DNA from: Blautia sp. An81
GTDB taxonomy: Bacteria > Bacillota > Clostridia > Lachnospirales > Lachnospiraceae
Direction of reading: 5' to 3'
DNA: 54,256 bases
NCBI RefSeq assembly: GCF_002161285.1
Contig: NZ_NFHH01000026.1
Location: 1-54,256 of the forward strand
Shown: in pieces, positions 24,397-33,527 of the stretch
How positions within the stretch are numbered: position 1 is the stretch's first letter
How the letters are laid out: each line of letters starts with the position of its first letter
The notes under the pieces: generated by a model
Told to the model about the DNA's origin: nothing
Databases searched by the model: none
Seen by the model: only the letters and a program-made list of their open reading frames with translations
Position numbers and translations under genes: made by a program

Positions 24397-24936
24397 ATGG
24401 TTACACTGATAACCGGAGGCAGCGGCAGCGGGAAGTCTGCCTATGCGGAAAGCGTCATTACCGGATTCGGGGAACATGAGCGGATCTATATCGCCACGAT
24501 GTATCCCTTTGATGAAGAAAGCCATGAGCGTATCCGCCGTCATCGGAAAATGCGAGGGAAAAAAAACTTCCAGACGCTGGAATGTTATACAGGCTTAAAA
24601 AATCTCCAGGTTCCGCCAGGCTCCTGTGTACTGCTGGAATGTATGTCCAACCTGGTGGCAAATGAAATGTATCAGGAACAGGGAGCAGGAGAAAATACAG
24701 TGGAGGAAATCTTAAAAGGGGTCTCTTCTCTGGCAGAGCAGGCCGGAGAACTGGTGGTGGTGACCAATGAGATTTTTTCCGACGGAATCCAGTATTCACC
24801 AGAGACCAGACAGTATCAGGCCTATCTGGGGCAGATCAATCAGGAGATCGCCAGGATGGCGGTCAATGTAACAGAGGTGGTTTATGGAATCCCCCTGTGT
24901 CATAAAAACGAGAGAAAAGAAGGACAGAAAATATGA
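24397..24936 (+). CDS. cobU: Adenosylcobinamide kinase / adenosylcobinamide-phosphate guanylyltransferase CobU
   Basis: The 179-residue CobU has the P-loop LITGGSGSGKSAYAE at the N-terminus, the IRRHRKMRG motif that carries the guanylylated histidine, and the C-terminal VVTNEIFSDGIQYSPETRQYQAYLG block. It phosphorylates adenosylcobinamide and then attaches GMP. The ATG follows CAGGAGG. There is an 88-nt gap after cobT. The stop overlaps cobS (ATGA). A second, shorter CobU-like gene follows cobS. Confidence 0.93.
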   Translation: MVTLITGGSGSGKSAYAESVITGFGEHERIYIATMYPFDEESHERIRRHRKMRGKKNFQTLECYTGLKNLQVPPGSCVLLECMSNLVANEMYQEQGAGENTVEEILKGVSSLAEQAGELVVVTNEIFSDGIQYSPETRQYQAYLGQINQEIARMAVNVTEVVYGIPLCHKNERKEGQKI

Positions 24937-25706
24937 AAACATGGTGGAATAGTTTTAAAATCGCCTTTTCAATGTATTCCAAAGTTCCAATGCCGAAAAG
25001 CGACTGGACGAAAGAAAATATGCGGTACATCATGTGCTTTTTTCCCCTGATCGGAGTGATCATCGGAGGAGTCACCTGGATTTGGGGATACTGGGGGTCT
25101 CAGATTACACAGAGCCATACCTTTTATTCTATTGTGCTGGTGCTGATACCTGTGATCATCTCCGGAGGAATTCATCTGGATGGGCTTCTGGACACATCAG
25201 ACGCCCTTCACTCCTATCAGCCAAGAGAGAGAAAGCTGGAGATCCTTAAAGATTCCCATGCAGGAGCCTTTGCCATTATCACCGCAGTAATCTATTTTCT
25301 TTTTTATCTGGGAGTCTACAGCGAGATGACTTTGAAGGCTCTGCCGGTGGTATGTATTGGATTTATTTTGTCCAGGGCAATGGGAGGATTCTCCATTGCT
25401 GCTTTTCCTATGGCAAAAAATACGGGACTGGCTGCTACCTTTTCCGATGGGGCTCAGAAAACCTGTGTGAAGATTTTTTCACTGGTTTACGTAGTAATCT
25501 GTGCAGTTCTTATGCTGGCTTATGAGCCGGTGATCGGAGGCTGCGTTCTTCTAGGAGCGGCTCTGGAATATCTGTATTATTATAAAATGTCTCAGAAAGA
25601 ATTTGGCGGCATTACCGGAGATCTGGCAGGATTTCATATGCAGGTCTGTGAGCTGGTGATCGCTTTTGGCGCAGTGATAGGAGAGAAATTATGCGGTTGG
25701 TTATAG
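24933..25706 (+). CDS. cobS: Cobalamin synthase CobS (adenosylcobinamide-GDP ribazoletransferase)
   Basis: A 257-residue integral membrane protein with about six hydrophobic segments. Signature stretches are FFPLIGVIIGGV, GGIHLDGLLDTSDAL and KDSHAGAFAII; the aspartates in HLDGLLDTSD are the expected metal and substrate ligands. It joins adenosylcobinamide-GDP and alpha-ribazole (phosphate) to form the corrinoid, at the membrane. It is translationally coupled to cobU on one side and overlaps the short CobU paralogue by 16 nt on the other. Confidence 0.94.
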   Translation: MKTWWNSFKIAFSMYSKVPMPKSDWTKENMRYIMCFFPLIGVIIGGVTWIWGYWGSQITQSHTFYSIVLVLIPVIISGGIHLDGLLDTSDALHSYQPRERKLEILKDSHAGAFAIITAVIYFLFYLGVYSEMTLKALPVVCIGFILSRAMGGFSIAAFPMAKNTGLAATFSDGAQKTCVKIFSLVYVVICAVLMLAYEPVIGGCVLLGAALEYLYYYKMSQKEFGGITGDLAGFHMQVCELVIAFGAVIGEKLCGWL

Positions 25707-26077
25707 GCGGAGCCTTTCAAGGGAAAAAAGACTATGTAAAACAGACCTTCCACCTGGAAGACGCGGAGATGAAGGACGGGGCCACGGCTTCCTATGAGGA
25801 CATTTTTCACTGTCCCTGTCTCTATCATTTCCATGAATGGATCCGGAAAGGATTAGAGGAAAACTGGAATCTAGACAATCTGGAAGGAGAACTTCTGGAA
25901 AAAAATCCGGAGATCATCCTGGTATCCAATGAACTGGGATATGGGGTAGTTCCTATAGAAGCCTTTGACAGGAATTACCGGGAGACAACAGGGAGAGTAT
26001 GTACCAGGATCGCACAGAAAAGCAGCCAGGTGATCCGGATAGTCTGCGGAATTGGGACGGTGATCAAAGATGCTTAA
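25691..26077 (+). CDS. Short CobU-like protein, probably without guanylyltransferase activity
   Basis: A 128-residue paralogue of CobU. A P-loop-like VIGGAFQGKKDY stands at the N-terminus, and the C-terminal half VSNELGYGVVPIEAFDRNYRE with GRVCTRIAQ matches CobU's nucleoside-binding end. It is about 50 residues shorter than the 179-residue CobU at 24397. It lacks both the terminal serine of the P-loop and the RHRxxR motif holding the GMP-accepting histidine. Its overlaps with cobS and cobC place it firmly in the pathway. A kinase-only, regulatory or scaffold function is possible; none is shown. Confidence 0.75.
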   Translation: MRLVIGGAFQGKKDYVKQTFHLEDAEMKDGATASYEDIFHCPCLYHFHEWIRKGLEENWNLDNLEGELLEKNPEIILVSNELGYGVVPIEAFDRNYRETTGRVCTRIAQKSSQVIRIVCGIGTVIKDA

Positions 26078-26675
26078 GATTTATCTTATCCGTCATGGAA
26101 AGACCCAGGGCAATCTTTCCGGAAAATATATCGGTTCCAGAACAGATGAACCTCTCTGCGAAGAAGGAATCCGGGAACTGAAAGGGAAAACCTATCCCCA
26201 GGCTCAGATTCTTTTCGTAAGCCCTATGAAACGCTGTATCCAGACTGCAGAGCTTCTGTATCCCGGCCTGGAACAGAGAAAAATTCCTCTTTTGCAGGAA
26301 TGTGACTTCGGTGATTTTGAGAACAAAAACTATAAAGAGCTGTCGGGAAATCCGGACTATCAGGCCTGGATCGACAGCGGCGGCACCCTTCCCTTTCCGG
26401 GAGGAGAGGATTCTGAGGAATTTCGTTCCAGGTGCCGCAGAGGCTTTCTCCAGTGTGTGGAGACGGCCTTTTCCCTGGGAAGCCCTGAAACGGCTATTGT
26501 GGCTCATGGGGGTACGATCATGAGTATTTTAAGCGCTTATGGCCGGCCTTCCCGGGATTATTTTGACTGGCAGATAAAAAACGGAGAATATTATGCGCTG
26601 ACCTTGGAGGAGGAATCCTGGAAAAAGGACAGAAGTGTAGTCTTCGCTGAGAAAGGATTATGGACAGATGTTTAA
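26070..26675 (+). CDS. cobC: Alpha-ribazole phosphatase-like histidine phosphatase CobC
   Basis: The 201-residue protein belongs to the phosphoglycerate-mutase-like histidine phosphatases: IYLIRHGKTQGNL (catalytic H8), SPMKRCIQTAELL, the acid residue in ECDFGDFENK and the second histidine in VAHGGTIMSIL. Inside a cobalamin operon it is best read as CobC, which removes the 5'-phosphate from alpha-ribazole phosphate or cobalamin-5'-phosphate. It overlaps its neighbours by 8 nt on both sides. Confidence 0.85.
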   Translation: MLKIYLIRHGKTQGNLSGKYIGSRTDEPLCEEGIRELKGKTYPQAQILFVSPMKRCIQTAELLYPGLEQRKIPLLQECDFGDFENKNYKELSGNPDYQAWIDSGGTLPFPGGEDSEEFRSRCRRGFLQCVETAFSLGSPETAIVAHGGTIMSILSAYGRPSRDYFDWQIKNGEYYALTLEEESWKKDRSVVFAEKGLWTDV

Positions 26676-27648
26676 ATGGACACCACTGGCCCTGGTTCTG
26701 GGCTTTATCATAGATTTGTTTCTGGGAGATCCCCGTTGGCTGTACCACCCGGTACGGGTTATCGGTCTGGAGATTAGTTTTCTGGAAAAGAAGCTGAGAG
26801 GAATTTTTCCAAAAACACCAAAGGGAGAACGGCAGGCAGGGCTTCTCATGGTAATCCTTCTGTGTATCCTGGGCTTTGCAATCCCGGCGGGAATCCTTTT
26901 CCTGGCCTATAAGATCCATACAGTGCTGGGAATCCTTCTGGAAACCTTTATGTGCTACCAGATGCTGGCGGCCAGATCTCTGAAGGAGGAAAGCATGAAG
27001 GTATACCGGGAACTGAAAAAAGGAGATCTGGAAGGTTCCAGATATGCAGTTTCCATGATCGTGGGCAGGGACACCCAGAACCTTACCTTTGAAGGCGTGA
27101 CCAAGGCAGCGGTGGAAACCGTAGCAGAGAATACCTCAGACGGAGAAATTGCTCCCCTGTTTTATATGGCTTTGGGAGGGCCGCCTCTTCTCTATCTGTA
27201 TAAAACTGTGAATACCATGGATTCCATGGTGGGATATAAAAATGACAAGTATCTGAACTTTGGCAGATACGGAGCCAAACTGGATGATATAGTAAATTAC
27301 ATTCCCGCCAGGCTCTCAGCTCTGCTGCTGATCGGGGCAGCCTTTCTGGCAGGAATGGACGGGAAAAATGCCTGGAAGATTTTTAAAAGAGACAGGTATA
27401 ACCATGCAAGCCCTAATTCCGCCCAGACAGAGGCGGCTATGGCAGGAGCTCTGAATATACAGCTTGCAGGAAATGCATATTATTTCGGAAAGCTGTATGA
27501 GAAGCCTACTCTGGGAGATCCCAAAAGGCCTGTGGAGTTTGAAGACATTCCCCGGGCAAACCGGCTTTTATATATAAGCGCTTTATTAGGTACGGTGATC
27601 TTTGCAGGAATCCGGCTGGCAATAATGGGAATCTTTTCCCTGGTTTAG
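26668..27648 (+). CDS. cbiB: Adenosylcobinamide-phosphate synthase CbiB
   Basis: The 326-residue membrane protein has the N-terminal LVLGFIIDLFLGDPRWLYHPVRVIG signature, the central SMIVGRDTQNL and SDGEIAPLFYMALGGPP, and HASPNSAQTEAAMAGAL near the end, all characteristic of CbiB. It condenses (R)-1-amino-2-propanol or its phosphate with adenosylcobyric acid at the membrane. It overlaps cobC and is followed 10 nt later by cobD, which makes the aminopropanol phosphate, so the two functional partners are adjacent. Confidence 0.94.
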   Translation: MFKWTPLALVLGFIIDLFLGDPRWLYHPVRVIGLEISFLEKKLRGIFPKTPKGERQAGLLMVILLCILGFAIPAGILFLAYKIHTVLGILLETFMCYQMLAARSLKEESMKVYRELKKGDLEGSRYAVSMIVGRDTQNLTFEGVTKAAVETVAENTSDGEIAPLFYMALGGPPLLYLYKTVNTMDSMVGYKNDKYLNFGRYGAKLDDIVNYIPARLSALLLIGAAFLAGMDGKNAWKIFKRDRYNHASPNSAQTEAAMAGALNIQLAGNAYYFGKLYEKPTLGDPKRPVEFEDIPRANRLLYISALLGTVIFAGIRLAIMGIFSLV

Positions 27649-27658
27649 AGGTGAGACA

Positions 27659-28702
27659 ATGACAGAGATACACAAACACGGAGGAGACATTTACCGGCAT
27701 AAAAATGTTCTGGATTTTTCTTCTAACTGTAATCCTTACGGAACTCCCGATGGGGTAAAAAAAGCAGGTGCGGCGGCTATGGCCCAGGTCTGCCACTATC
27801 CGGATGTGGAGTGTGAAGAACTGCGCCGGGCCCTGGAAAAGGCAGAAGGAGTTCCTATGGAATCCATTATCTGCGGAAACGGAGCTGCGGATCTGATCTT
27901 TGGTCTGGTATTGGCAGTAAAACCCAGGAAAGCGCTCCTTCCTGCGCCCACTTTTGCAGAATATGAACAGGCTTTGAATGCCTGGGGATGCCAGACGGAA
28001 TACTGTTTTCTTTCAGAAGAGAAGGGGTTTTGCCCTGGAGAGGAGTTTTTAGATGCCATCCGGCAGGATATGGATATGGTGTTTTTCTGCAATCCAAACA
28101 ACCCTACCGGAGTGGCGGCAGAACCGGAGTATCTGAAAAGACTGGCAGAGCGATGCCGGCAGATGGGTGCCTTCCTGGTGCTGGACGAATGCTTTGAAGA
28201 CTTTCTGGAGGAGCCGGAGAAATACTCCATGAAAGGATATCTGAAAGCATATCCCCGGATGTTTCTGCTGAAGGCATTTACAAAGAAATACGCCATGGCG
28301 GGAATCCGGCTGGGCTATGGCTTCTGCGGAAGCTCTGAGACTTTGGAACAGATGAAAGCTGTCATGCAGCCCTGGAATGTTTCTGTAGTTGCCCAGGAAG
28401 CAGGGATCGCCGCTCTGAAAGAAGAGACATATGTGAAAGAGTCTATGGCAAAAATCCGAAAGGAGAGGGAAAAACTTCTGGAGGGTATGGGGAAACAGGG
28501 ATTTTTCACATTTGCCTCAGAGGCGAATTATATCTTTTTTAAAGGCCCTTGGAATCTTCAGGAAAAGTGCCTGGACAAAGGAATCTATATCCGGGACTGC
28601 AGCAATTACCGGGGACTGAAAAAAGGCTATTACCGGGTGGCTGTCCGGACAAAAGAGGAGAACCAGAAGCTTTTGGAAGTTCTGGACCAAATTATAAAAT
28701 AG
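27659..28702 (+). CDS. cobD: L-threonine-O-3-phosphate decarboxylase CobD
   Basis: A 347-residue PLP enzyme of the histidinol-phosphate aminotransferase type. The N-terminus [22 protein letters not shown] is that of CobD rather than HisC. NPNNPTG marks the cofactor pocket, VLDECFEDF carries the cofactor aspartate, and [18 protein letters not shown] holds the Schiff-base lysine. It decarboxylates threonine phosphate to 1-amino-2-propanol phosphate, the CbiB substrate. Its position between cbiB and cbiP supports the assignment. Confidence 0.92.
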   Translation: MTEIHKHGGDIYRHKNVLDFSSNCNPYGTPDGVKKAGAAAMAQVCHYPDVECEELRRALEKAEGVPMESIICGNGAADLIFGLVLAVKPRKALLPAPTFAEYEQALNAWGCQTEYCFLSEEKGFCPGEEFLDAIRQDMDMVFFCNPNNPTGVAAEPEYLKRLAERCRQMGAFLVLDECFEDFLEEPEKYSMKGYLKAYPRMFLLKAFTKKYAMAGIRLGYGFCGSSETLEQMKAVMQPWNVSVVAQEAGIAALKEETYVKESMAKIRKEREKLLEGMGKQGFFTFASEANYIFFKGPWNLQEKCLDKGIYIRDCSNYRGLKKGYYRVAVRTKEENQKLLEVLDQIIK

Positions 28703-28721
28703 ACAAAAAGAGGGAAGGATT

Positions 28722-30230
28722 ATGGCAAAAGCAATTATGATACAGGGGACTATGTCCAATGCAGGAAAAAGCCTGCTGGCGGCAGGTCTTTGCAGGATTT
28801 TTAAACAGGACGGATATAAGGTAGCCCCTTTTAAATCTCAGAATATGGCTCTGAATTCTTTTATTACCCAGGAGGGACTGGAAATGGGAAGAGCCCAGGT
28901 CATGCAGGCAGAGGCTGCAGGGATCAGTCCCTCCGTGCTGATGAATCCCATACTGCTGAAACCTACCAATGATGTGGGGAGCCAGGTGATCGTAAACGGA
29001 GAGGTCCTGGGGACTATGAGCGCCAGGGACTATTTTAAGTATAAAAAGCAGCTTGTGCCAAAAGTTATGGAAGCTTATGAAAAACTGGCTGAAGAATATG
29101 ATATCATTGTCATAGAAGGAGCGGGAAGTCCTGCAGAGATCAATCTGAAGGAAGAGGATATCGTCAATATGGGTATGGCCAAAATGGCAAAGGCGCCGGT
29201 GCTCCTGGTGGGAGATATTGACCGTGGAGGGGTTTTCGCCCAGCTGATGGGAACCATTATGCTTCTGGAACCGGAAGAGCAGAAGATGGTAAAGGGCATG
29301 ATCATTAACAAATTCCGTGGCGATAAGACCATACTGGATCCCGGCGTAGAAATGCTGGAAGAGAGGACCAATATTCCAGTTGTGGGAGTGGCCCCCTATA
29401 TGGAGCTGGAAGTAGAAGATGAGGACAGTCTGACAGAACGGTTCTCCGGAAACCAGGAAGTAGGCCTTATCGATATCGCCGTGATCCGGGTGCCAAGAAT
29501 CTCCAATTTTACAGATTTCAATGCTCTGGAGGTGATTCCGGGAGTTTCTCTCCGGTATGTGCGCCATGTCCAGGAGCTGAAAAATCCAGATATGATCATT
29601 CTTCCTGGAACCAAGAATACCATGGAAGACCTGCTGTGGATGCGGCAGAACGGCCTGGAGGCAGCTGTGCTGAAGAAAGCTGCTGAGGGAAAGATCATTT
29701 TCGGCGTATGCGGAGGTTACCAGATGCTGGGAGAGACTTTGTCAGACCCGGAGCACGTAGAGGCCGGAGGAGAGATCAAAGGCATGGGACTTCTGCCTAT
29801 GGATACCGTGTTCAGAGAAGGGAAGACCAGAACCCGTGTGGAAGGAACTTTTGGCCAGGTACAGGGACCTCTCCATACATTGACAGGAGTGAATCTGGAA
29901 GGCTATGAAATCCATATGGGAGAGACAAAGCTCCATGAGAACGTTGAGAGTTTTACCAGGATCACTGATACGGTAAAGAATGAAACTAAAGCAGACGGAG
30001 CCTTTTATAACAATGTATATGGCTCCTATGTACATGGTATCTTTGACAAGGAAGAAGTGGCCAAGAAAGTAGTAGAAGCCATAGGAGAAATTAAGGGACT
30101 GGATGTTTCTTCTATGACAGGAGTGGACTTCGCAAGTTTTAAAGAAACGCAGTATGACCTGCTGGCTCAGGGCCTCAGGGAACACTTAGATATGAAAAAG
30201 ATCTATCAGATCCTGGAAGAAGGAATCTGA
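28722..30230 (+). CDS. cbiP: Adenosylcobyric acid synthase CbiP (CobQ)
   Basis: A 502-residue glutamine-dependent amidotransferase. The N-terminal part has [19 protein letters not shown] (P-loop), [12 protein letters not shown] and [13 protein letters not shown]. The C-terminal amidotransferase half has [20 protein letters not shown] (catalytic cysteine) and YVHGIFD. It amidates the b, d, e and g side chains of adenosylcobyrinate diamide. Its substrate must first be adenosylated, but no adenosyltransferase gene is visible in the window. Confidence 0.95.
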   Translation: MAKAIMIQGTMSNAGKSLLAAGLCRIFKQDGYKVAPFKSQNMALNSFITQEGLEMGRAQVMQAEAAGISPSVLMNPILLKPTNDVGSQVIVNGEVLGTMSARDYFKYKKQLVPKVMEAYEKLAEEYDIIVIEGAGSPAEINLKEEDIVNMGMAKMAKAPVLLVGDIDRGGVFAQLMGTIMLLEPEEQKMVKGMIINKFRGDKTILDPGVEMLEERTNIPVVGVAPYMELEVEDEDSLTERFSGNQEVGLIDIAVIRVPRISNFTDFNALEVIPGVSLRYVRHVQELKNPDMIILPGTKNTMEDLLWMRQNGLEAAVLKKAAEGKIIFGVCGGYQMLGETLSDPEHVEAGGEIKGMGLLPMDTVFREGKTRTRVEGTFGQVQGPLHTLTGVNLEGYEIHMGETKLHENVESFTRITDTVKNETKADGAFYNNVYGSYVHGIFDKEEVAKKVVEAIGEIKGLDVSSMTGVDFASFKETQYDLLAQGLREHLDMKKIYQILEEGI

Positions 30231-30259
30231 CAGGAGCAGAAAAAACAGGAGATGGCAGT

Positions 30260-30910
30260 ATGAAAGTAGAACTGGAAAATGTAAAACCAAAAGAAATAGA
30301 GACCAGAAGCTTTGAGATCATTACCCAGGAGCTGGGGGATAAGAAGCTGATTCCGGGAACCGAGCTGATCGTAAAGCGCTGTATCCATACCAGCGCAGAT
30401 TTCGATTATGCAGATAATCTCTGCTTCTCAGAAGGGGCAGTGGAAAAAGCCATAGAAGCCATTAAAAAAGGGGCCTGTATCGTGACAGATACGCAGATGG
30501 CAAAAGCCGGGATCAATAAAAAGGCACTGCAGAAATATGGAGGAGAGGTTTACTGTTTTATGTCCGATGAAGATGTGGCCGCTGCTGCAAAAGAACAGGG
30601 ATGTACCAGAGCAACTGCCTGCATCGACAAAGCTGCGGCCCTTGGAAAGCCGGTAATCTTTGCTATCGGAAATGCCCCTACAGCTCTGGTGCGTCTTTAT
30701 GAGCTTATACAGGAGAAAAAAATTTCTCCATATTTGATCATAGGGGTTCCAGTAGGCTTTGTAAATGTGGTACAATCAAAAGAAATGATTATGGATACAG
30801 AGGTTCCCTATATTGTAGCCAGTGGAAGAAAGGGCGGAAGCAATATTGCCGCCTGTATCTGTAACGCATTGCTTTACATGATTGATAATGAGCGAGATTA
30901 CTGGAAGTAA
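30260..30910 (+). CDS. cbiC: Cobalt-precorrin-8 methylmutase CbiC
   Basis: The 216-residue CbiC/CobH carries the catalytic histidine in KRCIHTSADFDY (H43), then IVTDTQMAKAGI, FAIGNAPTALVRL and the closing PYIVASGRKGGSNIAA. It moves the C11 methyl group to C12, forming cobyrinate. It is the last recognisable pathway gene of the operon, 29 nt after cbiP, although its step falls before CbiA. Confidence 0.95.
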   Translation: MKVELENVKPKEIETRSFEIITQELGDKKLIPGTELIVKRCIHTSADFDYADNLCFSEGAVEKAIEAIKKGACIVTDTQMAKAGINKKALQKYGGEVYCFMSDEDVAAAAKEQGCTRATACIDKAAALGKPVIFAIGNAPTALVRLYELIQEKKISPYLIIGVPVGFVNVVQSKEMIMDTEVPYIVASGRKGGSNIAACICNALLYMIDNERDYWK

Positions 30911-30931
30911 AATTGCCGGGAAGGAATTTGT

Positions 30932-32299
30932 ATGAAGTGCGAAAGATGCGGAAAGGAACTTTCTGATATTGACTTATACTGCAGCAGATGCGGTAAGGCC
31001 GTTTTTCCAGAGTACATGGACGAGGAAGATATATGGGCCTATTATAAGTCAGATGAAGAGCTGGAACAAATCTTAAAGGCAGAGAAAGAACAGAATGGGG
31101 CTTCTCAGAAGAATGTTTCGGATGGAGAAACTTCGGAACCAGAAGAAAAAGAGAGAATTTCGGAACAGGAAGATTCTGAAGATGGGGTTTCTGAGATAAA
31201 GAGTGCTAAAGCAGAGGAATCTGAGTCCAAGGCTTTTGAACCAGAGGAGGCTGCGGCGAAGGATTCTGAGACAGAAAATATAGAGCAGGAAAATTCTGAA
31301 AGGGAAAATTCTGCCCTGAGTCCAGAGAATGGACTTTTAGAAGAAGATTTTCAGGCAGAAAACTCCGAAAGGGAGATTTCAGAAGAGGAGGCTTCCCAAG
31401 AGGAAGTTTCTGGGGAAGATTTTCCCTCAGAAGAACTTACGGAAGAAGCAGGCCTGGAAGAACAAAGCTTTGTTCAGGAAATAGAGAGTCCAGAAGATAA
31501 ACTGTCTTCCTCAGATGAAGGAGATCTGCCAGAGGAAACTCTGGAATCTCAAGAGACAACGGAGTTGGAATCAGAGTCTGACTTTGACGAGGAAGAGGAC
31601 GAAGATGAGGATGAAGAAGAGGCAGAAGAGAAAGAACCGCTGACGCCGGAGAAGAAGAGAGCCAGGCGATATACGGCTCTTCTGGCAGGTTTTTTTCTCC
31701 TTCTGTGTCTGGCAGCAGGTATCATTCTGGGAATCCGCAGAATGAATCATCTGGAGACATTGGAAAGAGAGTATACTCAGAAACTGGAAGATAGAACCGA
31801 AACAGAGCCTACGGCTGCTGATACTGGAAATATCCGTCTCCTTTCAGAAGAAGCAGATCTTTCCCAGTATACAAAGCTGCAGCCCGCATCTGCTCAGGCA
31901 GATTCCCAGAAACAGTCAGAGGAAGAAGACTATAGCGGAAGCCGTCTTATAGACGGAGATCCGGCAACTTCCTGGCAGGAAGGAGAAGAAGGCACCGGAG
32001 AGGGAAAAGGAGTTACCCTGACCCTGGACGGCAGTCATCAGATCCGTTATCTTGCTCTCTATCTTGGCAACTGGAAAAGTGACGAGCTGTGGAACTATAA
32101 TGCCCGTCCCCAGTCCCTGGCCGTTCAGGTGGGAGAGGGAGAAGAGGAAGTCCTGGAATTTCCAGATGAGAAAAAAGTCTTTTACCTGGCACTTCAGGAA
32201 CCGGTGGAGACTTCTGAGATAAAGATACGGATACAGTCTTCTTATGAAGGTGAGAGATGGGAGGACAACTGTATCTCAGAGATAGAAGTTTATGAATGA
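30932..32299 (+). CDS. Zinc-ribbon, acidic-linker membrane protein with C-terminal discoidin-like domain
   Basis: A 455-residue protein of unknown function. Residues 2-25 form a zinc ribbon (CERCGKEL and CSRCGKAV). About 50-245 is an extremely acidic, low-complexity region of irregular E-N-S-E / S-E-E repeats. A single membrane helix (about 250-272, TALLAGFFLLLCLAAGIILGI) follows a basic KKRARR stretch. The C-terminal 130 residues (SRLIDGDPATSWQEG, ALYLGNW, EIKIRIQSSY) resemble the NADase-type glycan-binding or F5/8 discoidin fold. The expected topology is a cytoplasmic ribbon and acidic arm with an extracytoplasmic ligand-binding head. It begins 21 nt after cbiC, so it is probably co-transcribed with the cobalamin genes. 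Confidence 0.75.
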   Translation: MKCERCGKELSDIDLYCSRCGKAVFPEYMDEEDIWAYYKSDEELEQILKAEKEQNGASQKNVSDGETSEPEEKERISEQEDSEDGVSEIKSAKAEESESKAFEPEEAAAKDSETENIEQENSERENSALSPENGLLEEDFQAENSEREISEEEASQEEVSGEDFPSEELTEEAGLEEQSFVQEIESPEDKLSSSDEGDLPEETLESQETTELESESDFDEEEDEDEDEEEAEEKEPLTPEKKRARRYTALLAGFFLLLCLAAGIILGIRRMNHLETLEREYTQKLEDRTETEPTAADTGNIRLLSEEADLSQYTKLQPASAQADSQKQSEEEDYSGSRLIDGDPATSWQEGEEGTGEGKGVTLTLDGSHQIRYLALYLGNWKSDELWNYNARPQSLAVQVGEGEEEVLEFPDEKKVFYLALQEPVETSEIKIRIQSSYEGERWEDNCISEIEVYE

Positions 32300-32325
32300 T
32301 GCCCATTTTAAGGAATTGCTGTATA

Positions 32326-32398
32326 AAGAGCTGTCGCATGAAACCTATGGAGAATATTTATACCTGTGTTTTTATGCGGCAGCTCTTGGTATTTTTCT
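32326..32398 (+). terminator. Terminator closing the cobalamin operon, sharing sequence with a dispersed repeat
   Basis: AAGAGCTGTCGCAT (32326-32339) pairs with ATGCGGCAGCTCTT (32374-32387), followed by GGTATTTTTC. Between the arms lies GAGAATATTTATAC, which together with GAGCTGTCGCAT is repeated at 54138-54173. Confidence 0.75.
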
Positions 32399-32400
32399 GT

Positions 32401-32650
32401 GAACGGTTATCATGGAAAATACTTGTATTATAACCGTAGCTTTTAGGTCTCTAGTACGGTTGTGATATAAGAAATTGGTTTTAAGCCGTAGTTTTATGGT
32501 CTACAGTACGGTTATATAAGAAAAACCAGGTGTGCAACCGTAATAAACTGGCTAAAGGAACGGTTGTATAAGAGAATCCAGATTATGAAACCGTAATTGT
32601 ATACGAAAAAGGACGGTTACATCATCGGAAATGTATTTTGGACCGTTTTT
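32401..32650. repeat. Tandem array of 52-53 bp units with paired inverted hexamers
   Basis: ACGGTT occurs at 32403, 32456, 32508, 32560 and 32613, spaced 53, 52, 52 and 53. Its inverse AACCGT (AGCCGT in the second unit, GACCGT in the last) occurs at 32432, 32484, 32536, 32589 and 32641, spaced 52, 52, 53 and 52. The rest of each unit is poorly conserved apart from a TATAAGA-like stretch after ACGGTT. No ORF runs through it. It fills the gap between the discoidin-like gene and the GNAT gene. Each AACCGT can pair with the next ACGGTT to give four hairpins with loops of about 16-18 nt. Confidence 0.8.
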
Positions 32651-32687
32651 CCGTTGAAAAATATAGTTTAGCCGAGAGGAGAAGGAA

Positions 32688-33470
32688 ATGACAAATCAGG
32701 AAATAATGAAGACTGCCATGGAGCAGTCTGGAGCAGATTTAAACTGTAAGGCAGAAGATTTTTTAAAAAAGGAACCGGTTGTGGTCAGCGGGGGTCTAGG
32801 ACCAGGAGCCAAGAAATATTATCAGGAGCCGGTTTCTGCCAATTTGGTATCATATGGAAATAATATTGTTGCTTCTGTGAAAGAAGAGTATCGGGAGCTT
32901 ATATGGGAGTATATCCATAGATTTACATTTTACCATTGTTTTGAGACCCCCAATATGCACTGGCTGGAGGACAGACTTAGAAAAGAAGGGCAGAGGGTCT
33001 GCTTTATGGCGGAATATTATCTGCCGGATGTGGAAAAGGTGAAGCCCCTTCCCTGCAGCTGCTCCCTGAAAATTTTACACAGAGAGGACTTTGAGGAGCT
33101 TTACAGACCAGAATGGAGCAATGCTCTGTGCAGGGAAAGGAAACACCTGGATGTCCTTGGAGTAGGGGCATATGACGGCAAAAAGCTGGTTGGACTGGCA
33201 GGGTGCTCTGCTGACTGCGACAAAATGTGGCAGATTGGTGTAGACGTACTGCAAGAGTACCGCAGGGCAGGAATCGCCTCTGCACTGACCAGCAGACTGG
33301 CTGTTGAGATACTGGAGCGGGGCAAGGTGCCTTTTTACTGCTCTGCCTGGTCTAATATCCGCTCTGTGAGAAACGGGATAAAAAGCGGATTTATTCCTGC
33401 CTGGGTGGAGATGACAGTGAAACCGGCCAAGATCGTTCAGGATATGAACGAAATTACTCTGCTGTCTTAA
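32688..33470 (+). CDS. GNAT family N-acetyltransferase
   Basis: The 260-residue protein has an N-terminal region of about 130 residues unlike standard GNAT and a C-terminal acetyl-CoA-binding core. The core is VGVDVLQEYRRAGIASALTSRLAVEIL, in which the R-x-x-G-I/A motif is clear, then PFYCSAWSNIRSVRNGIKSGF. The substrate is unknown. A GGAGAAGG ribosome site lies 5 nt before the ATG. It is the first gene downstream of the 52-bp repeat array, which could act in its leader or promoter. Confidence 0.78.
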   Translation: MTNQEIMKTAMEQSGADLNCKAEDFLKKEPVVVSGGLGPGAKKYYQEPVSANLVSYGNNIVASVKEEYRELIWEYIHRFTFYHCFETPNMHWLEDRLRKEGQRVCFMAEYYLPDVEKVKPLPCSCSLKILHREDFEELYRPEWSNALCRERKHLDVLGVGAYDGKKLVGLAGCSADCDKMWQIGVDVLQEYRRAGIASALTSRLAVEILERGKVPFYCSAWSNIRSVRNGIKSGFIPAWVEMTVKPAKIVQDMNEITLLS

Positions 33471-33527
33471 TGCGTTCCACAACAGACTGGCTGAAAACAG
33501 TTTGTCACATCCTTTATACCAGGATAT

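Noticed and set aside
32401-32650. CRISPR array
   Set aside because: Only short hexamers are conserved, the units are otherwise divergent, and no cas gene is nearby; repeats of a CRISPR would be nearly identical over 25-37 bp.
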